Shown here: piece after piece, positions 1-7,402 of the stretch
Numbering within the stretch: position 1 is the stretch's first letter
Layout: each line of letters begins with the position of its first letter
Source: Syntrophorhabdus sp. PtaB.Bin184
GTDB taxonomy: Bacteria > Desulfobacterota > Syntrophorhabdia > Syntrophorhabdales > Syntrophorhabdaceae
DNA length: 13,784 nucleotides
NCBI GenBank assembly: GCA_002067555.1
Contig: MVQQ01000195.1
Location: 1 to 13,784, forward strand
Direction: 5' to 3'
Notes under the pieces: model-generated
Seen by the model: only the letters and a program-made list of their open reading frames with translations
What the model was told of the DNA's origin: nothing
The model's database searches: none
Position numbers and translations under genes: made by a program

Positions 1-1
1 C

Positions 2-598
2 TGGGGCGACGTGGAGCAGCTCATGCCCGCCTTCAGGCGCCCCGTGTTCTCGTCGATGATCCTGAGGATGAACGATCCCTTGCGGTTCGAGGGCTTCAAG
101 AAGAGAATCGAGACGGACCCTCGTCTGACGCAGGAGGTGAAACGGGAGACCCGCTACTACCTGGAACAGTCGGAGATGATGGCCAGGTTCCTGCGCATCC
201 TCGGGATATCGCTGACGCTCATCTTCTCCCTCGGGGCGATCATCGGTGCCATGATCACCATGTACGCCGCCGTGGCGAACAGGATAGGCGAGATCGGTAC
301 CCTGAGGGCGCTTGGTTTCCGACGCAGGAGCATACTCCTGTCTTTTTTGGCGGAAGCCCTCCTCCTCGGCCTCATCGGCGGAGCGGCGGGGGTGATTTTC
401 GCCTCCTTCATGCAGCTCGTGGAGGTATCCACGGTCAATTTCCAGACCTTTTCGGAGCTTGCCTTCAGGTTTTCCCTCACACCCGGGATCACGGTGAGGG
501 CATTTTTCTTCGCGATAGTCATGGGCCTCGCGGGAGGCGTGCTGCCGGCTTTGAGGGCGGCACACATGAACATCGTGGAGGCTCTGAGAAACAAGTAA
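2..598 (+). CDS. ABC transporter permease, FtsX/MacB type (5'-truncated)
   Basis: C-terminal 198 residues of an inner-membrane permease subunit. The frame is open to the first base of the window (W-G-D before the first possible GTG at 11), so the true start lies upstream. A soluble or periplasmic stretch comes first, followed by a hydrophobic helix (about residues 60-90 of the visible part), then the family's cytoplasmic hallmark GEIGTLRALGFRRRSILLSF. Two more hydrophobic helices follow, and the end is the typical P-A-L-R-A-A...I-V-E-A-L-R. This layout is the FtsX domain of MacB/LolC-like permeases, which work with an ATPase partner in lipoprotein release, efflux or mechanotransmission. The substrate cannot be told from this fragment, and the ATPase gene is presumably to the left. 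The last codons (L-R-N-K-stop) contain one copy of an 11-bp direct repeat that recurs 50 bp downstream. Confidence 0.9.
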   Translation, partial: WGDVEQLMPAFRRPVFSSMILRMNDPLRFEGFKKRIETDPRLTQEVKRETRYYLEQSEMMARFLRILGISLTLIFSLGAIIGAMITMYAAVANRIGEIGTLRALGFRRRSILLSFLAEALLLGLIGGAAGVIFASFMQLVEVSTVNFQTFSELAFRFSLTPGITVRAFFFAIVMGLAGGVLPALRAAHMNIVEALRNK

Positions 599-645
599 AA
601 AAACTGTCGCAGGTCTCAGGTCTCAGGTCGCAGGTGAGAAACAAG
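585..645. repeat. 7-bp tandem array GTCKCAG x4 bracketed by 11-bp direct repeats
   Basis: Four consecutive 7-base units lie at 606-633: GTCGCAG, GTCTCAG, GTCTCAG, GTCGCAG. They sit between two exact copies of TGAGAAACAAG, at 585-595 (inside the permease gene's last codons) and 635-645. Both copies are followed by A-rich sequence. The layout is compatible with a short insertion flanked by a target duplication, or with local slippage duplication. No protein or inverted termini are present. Confidence 0.75.
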
Positions 646-782
646 AAAAAGAAACGGATGGGGGATTGAGGTTGGTTGGGGTGATTTGGGTGAGGAATTG
701 GGGGGCGGTCCGTGATATACTGGGGGATGCGTCCGGAAGCGGTAGAGAGCGTGATCGTTGTTGAGGGCAGGGGGGATAACCC
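646..782 (+). other. G-rich intergenic leader of the 817-residue gene
   Basis: This 137-base stretch holds G tracts at 660-664, 678-681, 688-690 and 700-705 on the plus strand, enough in principle for a long-looped G-quadruplex. A TATACT hexamer at 716-721 is a possible -10 element, but no good -35 lies 16-18 bases upstream, so I do not call a promoter firmly. An AGGGGGG stretch at 769-775, 7 bases before the GTG at 783, is the likely ribosome binding site. No small ORF or RNA gene was recognised here. Confidence 0.35.
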
Positions 783-3236
783 GTGAAGAAGGGCAGAGTG
801 ACCGTTTATCCGGCGGTGGCGGACGGTGTCGATCTGCCGGACCTGGCATTTCTGAAGAACGCGGACGGTGATGCCTTTGTTCCATCGACGCCGGTGGAGG
901 GGCTTCTTTCCGGGAGAAGCGCGGCCGTGGCCGAGAGGGTGAAGAGCGTCGACGGCCCCCGTTTGAATGTGCTTCTTGCACCCGTACTGCCCGAATGCGC
1001 GGGCTCGACCGTCACCGTTACCATCACCGGCCGCCGCGCGCCGCTGGCCAGGATAACCCGGAAGGGTCCGGTCATCGCCGTCGAGGCGCACTGGAACCTT
1101 TTTGTTCCCTATTTTGACCACATCAAGTCCCTTCCCGTCGTCCATCCCGAGATACTGGACGCCTTCGCCATGGGGGTCTTTCTTTACATGGCCCTTACCA
1201 TGAAGCACGGGGGGACGGCAGGGGATGGATCGAGGGATCGTGTTATCGACGCATACCGGGAGGAGCCGGAACTGCTCCTGGCGTCACTCGATATCTTCAA
1301 CAAGCCCACGATCTATCATATCCGCCCGACACGGGTCTGGTTGAGCAGGGTTTTCGCGGCGAACGATGCCTATCGTCTTGAGATCGATATCTCCGAAGCG
1401 GCGGATGCCCCCTTTGTGGGCCCGGAATACCTCGACGAACTGGCGGGCTTCATTCACAAGGTGGTGAAGAACTATGCCTTCCGTTACGGGGACTATCTCT
1501 GGACGCAGCGGTACAGGATCACTTTCGGCGCCAGGTCGGGACAGGGTATGGTGACCTTTGAAGGCAGGGACATCGCCATCAACATCCATCCGTTGATCTA
1601 TCAGTCCGACTGGAAGCCCGTCGTCTACCTGAGCCTGGGATACGCGATCATGCTCGTCATGCTCCGCTCTCCGGCAGGGGGCAGCGAAGAGAAATGCATG
1701 CACCTCGCCCTCACGAAGACCTGGAATCGCTACCTTAGCTTCGACGAGTCATCGGAGCAGCCTGGCGTGCGGGAACTGTTCGGGTTCTCCTCGTCGACAA
1801 CGGAACAGGAATGCCGCAGCCTGTCGGAGTGCATGGTCGGCGGAGAGGACAGGGGGCGCGTGGATGACTTCATCATGCTCCAGTACCGTTCCGCCCGGGA
1901 GAGATTTCCGGAGAAGCCGGAGGCTCCCGACGAGGGGCACACAGGGGAAGCGGCCCGCTTTGAACGGCTGTCGAACTCGATCCGGGAGCTCAACACCACC
2001 CTGATGCGGAACAACATCAATCACGGCAAGTTGATCGAGATCCTGCGCAGCGACGGCTTTGACCACCTGCGGCTGGCGGAGTTCCTCCGCACGGGTCGTC
2101 TCGACAACAGGTGTGTTGTGGATGTCAGCGAATGGCTCCTCCTGAGGACGTTCCTGTATGACCTTATCAACGCGCCGAAGGTTTTCAAGAACGACTACAA
2201 GATGCTGCTCAAGGTCCTCACGAAGGTGAACAAGAGCCTCCTTGTCTACATCTGGACAATGGGCCGGGAAAAGGACCCGCGTTTCGAGATGGTGAGTGCC
2301 TACATATCGAAGGTCATGCACGACATCTTTGTCTTCGACCGGGTGAAGATCTACGAGATCGTCTCGGATCCCGTGGAATGCCTGGAGGCCGAGGCCGTCA
2401 CGGGGTATCTTCTGAACTGGGCCGGGTTCACGCCCGAGACCCGTCGTTCCATCATCGGGATCCTGTCGGGCCTGCCGGACCACGTGGTCCAGGAGTTGAG
2501 GGTCAAGACGACGGATGATGTGGACCGGATGGTCCGCGTGATGGGAACACGGGCGAGCGGCCTCATCGGCTTTTGCCTGCACCAGGCCTACCGCTGGGGC
2601 GACGCGGAAGACGAACTGACGGGAAGGATCCGTTCCCATTTCCCCGAGCTCCTGCGACAGGCGCAAAAGGCCATGCGGCCCGGCGAGATGATACGGGGAG
2701 GGGCCATGCTCCTTCTGCTCCTCGCGGAGATCACCTCCGACGAGCGCGACGGATTTGCCGGCAACATTGCGATCACCGGGGAGGAAAGACAAACGGTCCG
2801 TGACCTCATCAAGCAGTGCGTCGATTGGGACCAGCGGCATTTCGTCATGATGGTCGCCGGCATGGCGGCGGGCTACATGGGGAGCATAGACGGATGGGTC
2901 CTGCAACAGTTCGACAGGCTGCTGGCGCGTTACGACGGGGGGGACCGCGTGATGCTGCGCAGCGTCGTGCAGTTCGATGTCGACAAACTGATAGAACGTG
3001 CCCTGATGACCGCGAAGGACGGTGAGGAAAGGACGCTGCCGGGGAAGATCCAGCTTCTTCGTTTCGGAGTGGACCCGGTGATAAGCGACGAGGCCAACAG
3101 ATGCCTTACATCACGCGCCCTGAGCCTTGGTATCCACCCTGCCGAGGTTGATGCAGGAAAAAGAGATATCCGCGACTTCCTCGTTGCCCTGTCCCGGCGG
3201 ATGAAAGAACAGGCCCGGCACCCGGCTGCATATTAG
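783..3236 (+). CDS. Unrecognised 817-residue protein
   Basis: A long open frame starting at GTG 783, with a G-rich Shine-Dalgarno 7 bases upstream, and ending TAG. I recognise no family. There is no N-terminal signal peptide and no convincing membrane helix; the most hydrophobic spots are short (around residues 281-294 and a poly-Leu run near 640-645). Residues 1-110 look beta-rich, including alternating V-T-V-T-I-T near 77-82. Residues 120-300 mix helix and strand, with several Trp/Tyr. A charged, low-complexity linker at about 350-395 leads into a mostly helical second half that could be a helical-repeat or alpha-solenoid fold. No Walker, kinase, nuclease or metal-binding signature stands out. 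Composition matches its neighbours, so there is no sign of recent transfer. It stands alone on this strand, convergent with the histidine kinase gene. A soluble, possibly scaffold-type role is only a guess. Confidence 0.8.
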   Translation: MKKGRVTVYPAVADGVDLPDLAFLKNADGDAFVPSTPVEGLLSGRSAAVAERVKSVDGPRLNVLLAPVLPECAGSTVTVTITGRRAPLARITRKGPVIAVEAHWNLFVPYFDHIKSLPVVHPEILDAFAMGVFLYMALTMKHGGTAGDGSRDRVIDAYREEPELLLASLDIFNKPTIYHIRPTRVWLSRVFAANDAYRLEIDISEAADAPFVGPEYLDELAGFIHKVVKNYAFRYGDYLWTQRYRITFGARSGQGMVTFEGRDIAINIHPLIYQSDWKPVVYLSLGYAIMLVMLRSPAGGSEEKCMHLALTKTWNRYLSFDESSEQPGVRELFGFSSSTTEQECRSLSECMVGGEDRGRVDDFIMLQYRSARERFPEKPEAPDEGHTGEAARFERLSNSIRELNTTLMRNNINHGKLIEILRSDGFDHLRLAEFLRTGRLDNRCVVDVSEWLLLRTFLYDLINAPKVFKNDYKMLLKVLTKVNKSLLVYIWTMGREKDPRFEMVSAYISKVMHDIFVFDRVKIYEIVSDPVECLEAEAVTGYLLNWAGFTPETRRSIIGILSGLPDHVVQELRVKTTDDVDRMVRVMGTRASGLIGFCLHQAYRWGDAEDELTGRIRSHFPELLRQAQKAMRPGEMIRGGAMLLLLLAEITSDERDGFAGNIAITGEERQTVRDLIKQCVDWDQRHFVMMVAGMAAGYMGSIDGWVLQQFDRLLARYDGGDRVMLRSVVQFDVDKLIERALMTAKDGEERTLPGKIQLLRFGVDPVISDEANRCLTSRALSLGIHPAEVDAGKRDIRDFLVALSRRMKEQARHPAAY

Positions 3237-3293
3237 AACGGCGAGTTCGACGGTCCCGCATATTTGCCTCGAAAGGTGTTCTTTCCAACGATG

Positions 3294-3325
3294 AAGCGGC
3301 TCAAGCCATTCAAGCCGTCTTTCTA
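3294..3325 (+). terminator. Weak hairpin in the convergent gap
   Basis: CGGCT (3297-3301) pairs with AGCCG (3313-3317). The stem can extend by AAG/CTT with one bulged base, and TCTTTCT follows. It lies downstream of the 817-residue gene and just past the stop of the kinase gene on the other strand. The U tract is imperfect and the loop is 11 bases. A second tiny hairpin, GAAAG/CTTTC, is at 3271-3285. Together they could end the plus-strand transcript, but neither is a strong intrinsic terminator. The remainder of 3237-3322 shows nothing else. Confidence 0.3.
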
Positions 3326-4819
3326 GTTTCCTCCTATAACTGATCTGAGGACCTCGCCCAACTCCTCAAGGTCATAGGGTTTCGCGATGACGTTCTTGAA
3401 CCCGTACTGGCTGTAGTCGGACATGATGGGATCGTTGGAGTAGCCGCTGGAAACGATGGCACGTACCGCGGGGTCTATCCTGAGGAGCTCTTTCATCGCC
3501 TCCTGTCCCCCCATTCCGCCGGGCACGGTCAGGTCCAGTATCACCGCGTCGTACTGTCTTTCCTGGTAAAGGCACAGCGCTTCCTCGCCGTCCCGGGCAA
3601 AATCCACGGTGAAGCCGTGATAGGCCAGGATATCCCCGACTATCTCCAGTATAGCTTCCTCGTCATCCATGACGAGGACGTTTCCCCCGATCACTTTGGT
3701 CATGTCCTCTCCGCTTCTCCTTTCCTCCAAAGATGGTGCATCGTGTACAGGCAAATATATGTGAAAGGTGCTTCCCACACCCAGTGTCGACTCGACGGTT
3801 ATGCTCCCGCCATGGTTCTTTATGATGGAATAGCAGATGGCAAGCCCCAGACCGCTGCCCTTCTGCTTGGTGGTGAAGTAGGGATCGAAGACACGGTCGA
3901 GATGTTCCTCGGGGATGCCGATCCCGTTATCGGTGATGCTGATATGGACGTATCTGCCCACCGGGAGGTTGATGCCGGCATTATCGAGGGTCACATTCCG
4001 GGCGGTGATGAGCATTGCTCCTCCCTGGGGCATCGCCTGGTGAGCGTTGATGACGAGGTGCCCGATGGCCTGATTTATCTGACCTTCATCGATAGCGACG
4101 GGAGGAAGGTCGTCGGCGATATCAAACCTGCATGTCACGCCCGTGCCGGTCAGGGCGAACCGGGTCGTTTCCCCGAGGTGATCGGCTATGGAGGTGACCT
4201 TCGTAATGGGTGCTCCCCCCCGGGAAAAGGTGAGCAGCTGCTGGGTGAGATCCTTCGCCCGCGCGATGGACTGCTCGGCAAGAGTGAGCTTGTCCTTTGC
4301 CTTTTCCATGTCCATGTCCATGTCCATGTACATCTTTCCCAGGGTTATGTTGCCGAGGATCATGGTGAGGATGTTGTTGAAGTCATGGGCGATGCCGCCC
4401 GCCAGCACGCCCAGCGATTCGAGCTTGCCGATCTTGGCCTGTTCCCGTTCGGACCGGGCCCGGTATGTTATGTCCGTCACGGTGATGATCTGTGACGCGT
4501 CGTCGATGGAGGCTGCCTGGGCGAGGACATCGATCAAGCCGCCGTCCCTTGTTCGCAGTGTTGTCTCGACGTAGCCCGCACCGTGCAGGGCGTCAGATGC
4601 CCGCAGGCATTCATCTTCCCTTTCGAAAAGGAACTCCATGCCCTTTCCCTGAAGCGTCTCCATGGGATAACCAGTCATGCGGCACATGGCGTCGTTGACC
4701 CATTCGAAGACGCTGCCGCAGACGCGGCAGATCCCTATGGGAGATGCCGAAAGAATGGCCCTCAGGGATTTCTCGGACCCCTGTTCGTCGGGTGCCTCGT
4801 GTTTCTCTTCCTGGTTCAC
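3323..4819 (-). CDS. Hybrid sensor histidine kinase (PAS-HisKA-HATPase-REC)
   Basis: Cytoplasmic 498-residue two-component protein without membrane segments. A PAS sensor domain (about 17-121) carries a C31-x-x-C34 pair. The HisKA dimerisation helix has phospho-acceptor H145 in GGIAHDFNN. The HATPase_c domain shows an N box with N258, a G1 box D297-N-G, an F box FDPYFTTK (311-318) and a G2 box GSGLGLAI (321-328). A C-terminal receiver (about 380-498) has acidic residues D385/D386, phospho-acceptor D429, S457/S458 and K480-P. All catalytic residues are present, so it should autophosphorylate and pass phosphate to its own receiver. No output domain or partner regulator is encoded here; the partner is probably elsewhere and the signal unknown. 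The start is GTG with GAGGA about 7 bases upstream. It lies 53 bases after the LeuA-domain gene and could be the operon's last gene or have its own promoter. The HisKA helix contains a hexanucleotide repeat (M-D-M-D-M-D). Confidence 0.95.
   Translation of the reverse strand: MNQEEKHEAPDEQGSEKSLRAILSASPIGICRVCGSVFEWVNDAMCRMTGYPMETLQGKGMEFLFEREDECLRASDALHGAGYVETTLRTRDGGLIDVLAQAASIDDASQIITVTDITYRARSEREQAKIGKLESLGVLAGGIAHDFNNILTMILGNITLGKMYMDMDMDMEKAKDKLTLAEQSIARAKDLTQQLLTFSRGGAPITKVTSIADHLGETTRFALTGTGVTCRFDIADDLPPVAIDEGQINQAIGHLVINAHQAMPQGGAMLITARNVTLDNAGINLPVGRYVHISITDNGIGIPEEHLDRVFDPYFTTKQKGSGLGLAICYSIIKNHGGSITVESTLGVGSTFHIYLPVHDAPSLEERRSGEDMTKVIGGNVLVMDDEEAILEIVGDILAYHGFTVDFARDGEEALCLYQERQYDAVILDLTVPGGMGGQEAMKELLRIDPAVRAIVSSGYSNDPIMSDYSQYGFKNVIAKPYDLEELGEVLRSVIGGN
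4306..4329. repeat. CCATGT x4 hexanucleotide repeat inside the kinase gene
   Basis: Four perfect copies of CCATGT on the plus strand (ACATGG in the coding sense), followed by a partial unit. They encode alternating Met-Asp at about residues 164-171, in the region linking the two HisKA helices, 20-25 residues after H145. Six-base units keep the frame when copy number changes, adding or removing two residues per step. Confidence 0.85.
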
Positions 4820-4842
4820 AGGTATGTCCTCACGGTTTGTTG

Positions 4843-4868
4843 CCCCCCCGGTGTCCGTGGACCCCCCC
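4843..4868 (-). other. Paired seven-base G tracts in the leader of the kinase gene
   Basis: Two C7 runs on the plus strand (4843-4849 and 4862-4868) are G7 on the coding strand, separated by 12 bases. Each G7 can supply two G3 tracts, so an intramolecular G-quadruplex is possible in the transcript or the DNA just upstream of the kinase ribosome binding site (4827-4833). No promoter hexamers were recognised in the 53-base gap. Confidence 0.5.
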
Positions 4869-4872
4869 GCTC

Positions 4873-5340
4873 TCAGTTCCTTCGTGGGCGTTTCACCTTT
4901 TTTGCGAGGATGGCGTATTCAAATCCGTCAATGAGGGCCACGAAGGAGGCCATGTTGATGTTTTCCGATATGGCGACGACGCTCCAGATGGTCTCGCCGT
5001 CAGAAAAGATTATGTTCACTTCGACGTTTGCCGACGTCCCCGACCGGGAATCGTGGATGCGGGAAGAGAAGTCGACGAGCTTGACTTCCTGGATCACAGG
5101 GAAGATCGACAAAAGGGATTTCTTGAGGACGTTGGCGAGGGCGTCGACGGGACCGACGCCCGTGGATGCCTCGTGCGTCTCCCTTTCCCGGGTCTTGATA
5201 ATGACCGTCGCCTCGGGTCTTTGCCCATCATCGATGAGCCGGTAGGTGCCGACCACCTCGAAGGGCCTTTCGTAGCTCCTCTTTGACCTCAGGATGTTGA
5301 GCTCCTTCGTGGCGTCGATGACGTTGACGAGTTTTCTCAC
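4873..5340 (-). CDS. Stand-alone LeuA/CimA allosteric (LeuA_dimer) domain protein
   Basis: A 155-residue protein that lines up over most of its length with the C-terminal regulatory domain of the citramalate synthase encoded immediately upstream. Matches include GPVDALANVLKKSL against GPVNALDNALRKAL, VKLVDF against MDLVDY, and FSDGETIW...SENINMASFVALIDGFEYAIL against SSDGKHTW...SENIIEASWRALVDSIDYKLL. It has no TIM-barrel catalytic part. In LeuA and CimA this domain binds the feedback amino acid (leucine or isoleucine) and dimerises. A separate copy could form mixed regulatory complexes with CimA or sense another ligand; that is inference. Its GTG start overlaps the cimA TGA by 4 bases (GTGA), and a GAGG lies 10 bases upstream in the cimA end, implying translational coupling. 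The frame is intact, so a decayed duplicate is unlikely. The first ~27 residues, before the domain, are not recognised. Confidence 0.85.
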   Translation of the reverse strand: MRKLVNVIDATKELNILRSKRSYERPFEVVGTYRLIDDGQRPEATVIIKTRERETHEASTGVGPVDALANVLKKSLLSIFPVIQEVKLVDFSSRIHDSRSGTSANVEVNIIFSDGETIWSVVAISENINMASFVALIDGFEYAILAKKVKRPRRN

Positions 5341-6908
5341 GGCTTCTTTTCCTCTTCAATGAGAAGCTTGTAGTCGATGGAATCGACGAGTGCCCGCCAG
5401 CTTGCCTCGATGATGTTCTCCGACACACCCACCGTTCCCCAGGTGTGTTTGCCGTCCGAGCTTTCGATGAGGACCCTGGTGGGTGCGCCGGTGCCCTCCC
5501 GCGTGGAAAGGACCCTCACCTTGTAATCGACGAGGTCCATTTTTTCCAGCTGGGGATAGAAGGTGTGAAGGGCCTTTCTGAGTGCGTTATCGAGGGCGTT
5601 GACGGGCCCCTTGCCGAGCGCCGCGGTGTGCTCCACGCGGTCACCGACCCTGACGAGGATAGTGGCCTCCGTCACGGGTTGAGAGGTTTCCTTCTTTTCG
5701 ACGATGATCCGGAAACCGATAAGCTCGAAGTAGGACCTGTGGATGCCCAGCTTTTTCTTGATGAGGAGCTCCAGCGAGCCTTCGGCTCCCTCGAACTGGT
5801 ATCCGCCCATTTCCAGGTCCTTTATCCTCTTGACAACATCCCTGACGACCTTCGGGTCCTTGTCGATGTCGATGTTGAATTCCTTCGCCTTGTAGCGGAT
5901 ACTGCTCTCTCCGGAGAGGTCTGAGATGAGGACGCGCTGAGAATTGCCGACGAGGTCCGGCTTTATGTGTTCGTAGGTCTCGGGGTTTTTCCTGATGGCG
6001 CTGACGTGTATGCCGCCCTTGTGGGCGAAGGCGCTCTCTCCCACGTAGGGCCTGTGCTTGTCGGGTATGAAATTGGCCATCTCGTCGACGAAAAGGCTCA
6101 GTTCCCTCAAGCGGGTGATCCTTTCCCTTTCGATGCCGGTGTGTCCCATCTTCAGGATGATATTGGGGATGATGGAACAGAGATTCGCGTTCCCGCACCT
6201 TTCCCCGTAACCGTTGATGGTGCCCTGCACGAGGGTGCATCCGGCCTTCACCGCCATCAGGGAATTGGCAACACCGAGCTCGGTATCGTTGTGGGTGTGG
6301 ATGCCGAGCCTTGTCTTTATGTCCTTTCCCGTGGCCCGCGTGATATCGAAGACCTCGAAAGGCATGGCGCCGCCGTTGGTGTCGCACAGGACGATGATGT
6401 CGGCCCCGGCATCCCGGGCAGCGCGCACCACCGCAAGGGCATATTCGGTGTTGCGCTTGTACCCGTCATAGAAATGCTCCGCGTCGAAGAAGACGGTCTT
6501 GCCCAGTTTCTTGAGGTGGCCGATAGTCGCCGCTATCATGGAAAGGTTGGTGTCGAGGCTGACCCTGAGGGCGTCTCTCACGTGGAGGTCCCAGGCCTTG
6601 CCCACGATGGCCACCGCATCGGTCCCCGCGTCGAGGAGGGCTTTCATCACGGGGTCCGTGTCGGGGCGGGCGTTCGCTTTCACCGTACTTGAAAAGGCCA
6701 CGACGCGGGCATTTCTGAGGGAGAGTTTCTTCACCTCTTTGAAGTACTGCAGGTCTTTCGGGTTCGAGCCCGGCCAACCTCCTTCGATGTAATGGATACC
6801 GAACTCGTCGAGCTTTTCCGTTATCCTCAGTTTGTCGGTGAGGCTGAAGGCGATGTCTTCCGACTGCGCCCCGTCCCTGAGGGTGGTATCGTAAAAGTCG
6901 ACCCTCAA
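5337..6908 (-). CDS. cimA: (R)-citramalate synthase
   Basis: Condenses pyruvate and acetyl-CoA to (R)-citramalate, the threonine-independent entry to isoleucine. The 523 residues fit the CimA-type branch of the LeuA/homocitrate synthase family. The N-terminal DRE-TIM barrel shows the DTTLRDG motif (R11, D12), the metal ligands in G-I-H204-T-H206-N-D and the GYGERCGNANL signature (233-243). A linker domain follows, then a full LeuA_dimer regulatory domain (about 393-516). The start is TTG at 6908, whose bases overlap the lysC TGA (TTGA); GGAGG lies just upstream inside lysC, and the DTTLRDG motif so close to the N-terminus rules out a later start. It sits between lysC and a second, separate copy of its own regulatory domain. 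2-Isopropylmalate synthase is the main alternative, but length, motifs and lysC linkage favour CimA. Confidence 0.92.
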   Translation of the reverse strand: MRVDFYDTTLRDGAQSEDIAFSLTDKLRITEKLDEFGIHYIEGGWPGSNPKDLQYFKEVKKLSLRNARVVAFSSTVKANARPDTDPVMKALLDAGTDAVAIVGKAWDLHVRDALRVSLDTNLSMIAATIGHLKKLGKTVFFDAEHFYDGYKRNTEYALAVVRAARDAGADIIVLCDTNGGAMPFEVFDITRATGKDIKTRLGIHTHNDTELGVANSLMAVKAGCTLVQGTINGYGERCGNANLCSIIPNIILKMGHTGIERERITRLRELSLFVDEMANFIPDKHRPYVGESAFAHKGGIHVSAIRKNPETYEHIKPDLVGNSQRVLISDLSGESSIRYKAKEFNIDIDKDPKVVRDVVKRIKDLEMGGYQFEGAEGSLELLIKKKLGIHRSYFELIGFRIIVEKKETSQPVTEATILVRVGDRVEHTAALGKGPVNALDNALRKALHTFYPQLEKMDLVDYKVRVLSTREGTGAPTRVLIESSDGKHTWGTVGVSENIIEASWRALVDSIDYKLLIEEEKKP

Positions 6909-7402
6909 CTCTCCTCCGTGATGTCGGCGGCGTCAAGGTCGAATCCCTTGTGGAGTGCCCGTACCGCCAGTTCACCGTACTTGCTTTCGATGACGCAGGA
7001 TATCTTGATCTCCGATGTGGATATGAGCTCTATGTTGATCCCTTCGTTGGCGAGGAGCGTGAACATCCTGGACGCCACACCCGAATGGGAGCGCATGCCC
7101 AGCCCGACGATGGAGACCTTGGCCATGTCCTCGTCCATGGCGACCTTTGCCCCTATCTCGGACCCTATCTCGTCGGTGATCTTGAAGGCCTTCTTTCCGT
7201 CGGCCTTCACCACGGTGAAGGTGATGTCGTTGTAATTCTCGTGGCTGACGTTCTGCACGATCATGTCGACGACGATGTTGGCCGCGCTCAGGGCGCTGAA
7301 TATTTTTGATGCAATACCCGGCTTGTCGGGTACCTGGTTGATCGTTATCTTTGCCTCGTTCTTATTGTAAGTGATACCGGAAATGACGACCTTTTCCATC
7401 AT
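6905..7402 (-). CDS. lysC: Predicted aspartokinase beta subunit from an internal lysC start
   Basis: Within lysC, codons M244, M246 and M247 follow a perfect AGGAGG. Initiation at M246 (7402) would give a 165-residue, in-frame protein containing only the paired ACT regulatory domains. Bacillus subtilis and Corynebacterium glutamicum lysC are known to make exactly this kind of beta subunit from a nested start at nearly the same residue. Here it is inferred from the sequence and that precedent; the chain has not been shown. It would assemble with the full-length alpha chain and carry the effector-binding interface. Confidence 0.6.
   Translation of the reverse strand: MMEKVVISGITYNKNEAKITINQVPDKPGIASKIFSALSAANIVVDMIVQNVSHENYNDITFTVVKADGKKAFKITDEIGSEIGAKVAMDEDMAKVSIVGLGMRSHSGVASRMFTLLANEGINIELISTSEIKISCVIESKYGELAVRALHKGFDLDAADITEES

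Noticed and set aside
1749..2906. Minus-strand 385-codon frame inside the 817-residue gene
   Set aside because: The plus-strand frame is far longer and has a ribosome binding site; the antisense product is rich in His/Asp/Arg, as expected for a shadow. Because the plus-strand protein itself is unrecognised, this is slightly less certain than other rejections.
4873..5340. Pseudogene or frameshifted tail of a second cimA/leuA
   Set aside because: The frame is intact, has its own coupled GTG start, and no catalytic-domain remnant lies between it and cimA.
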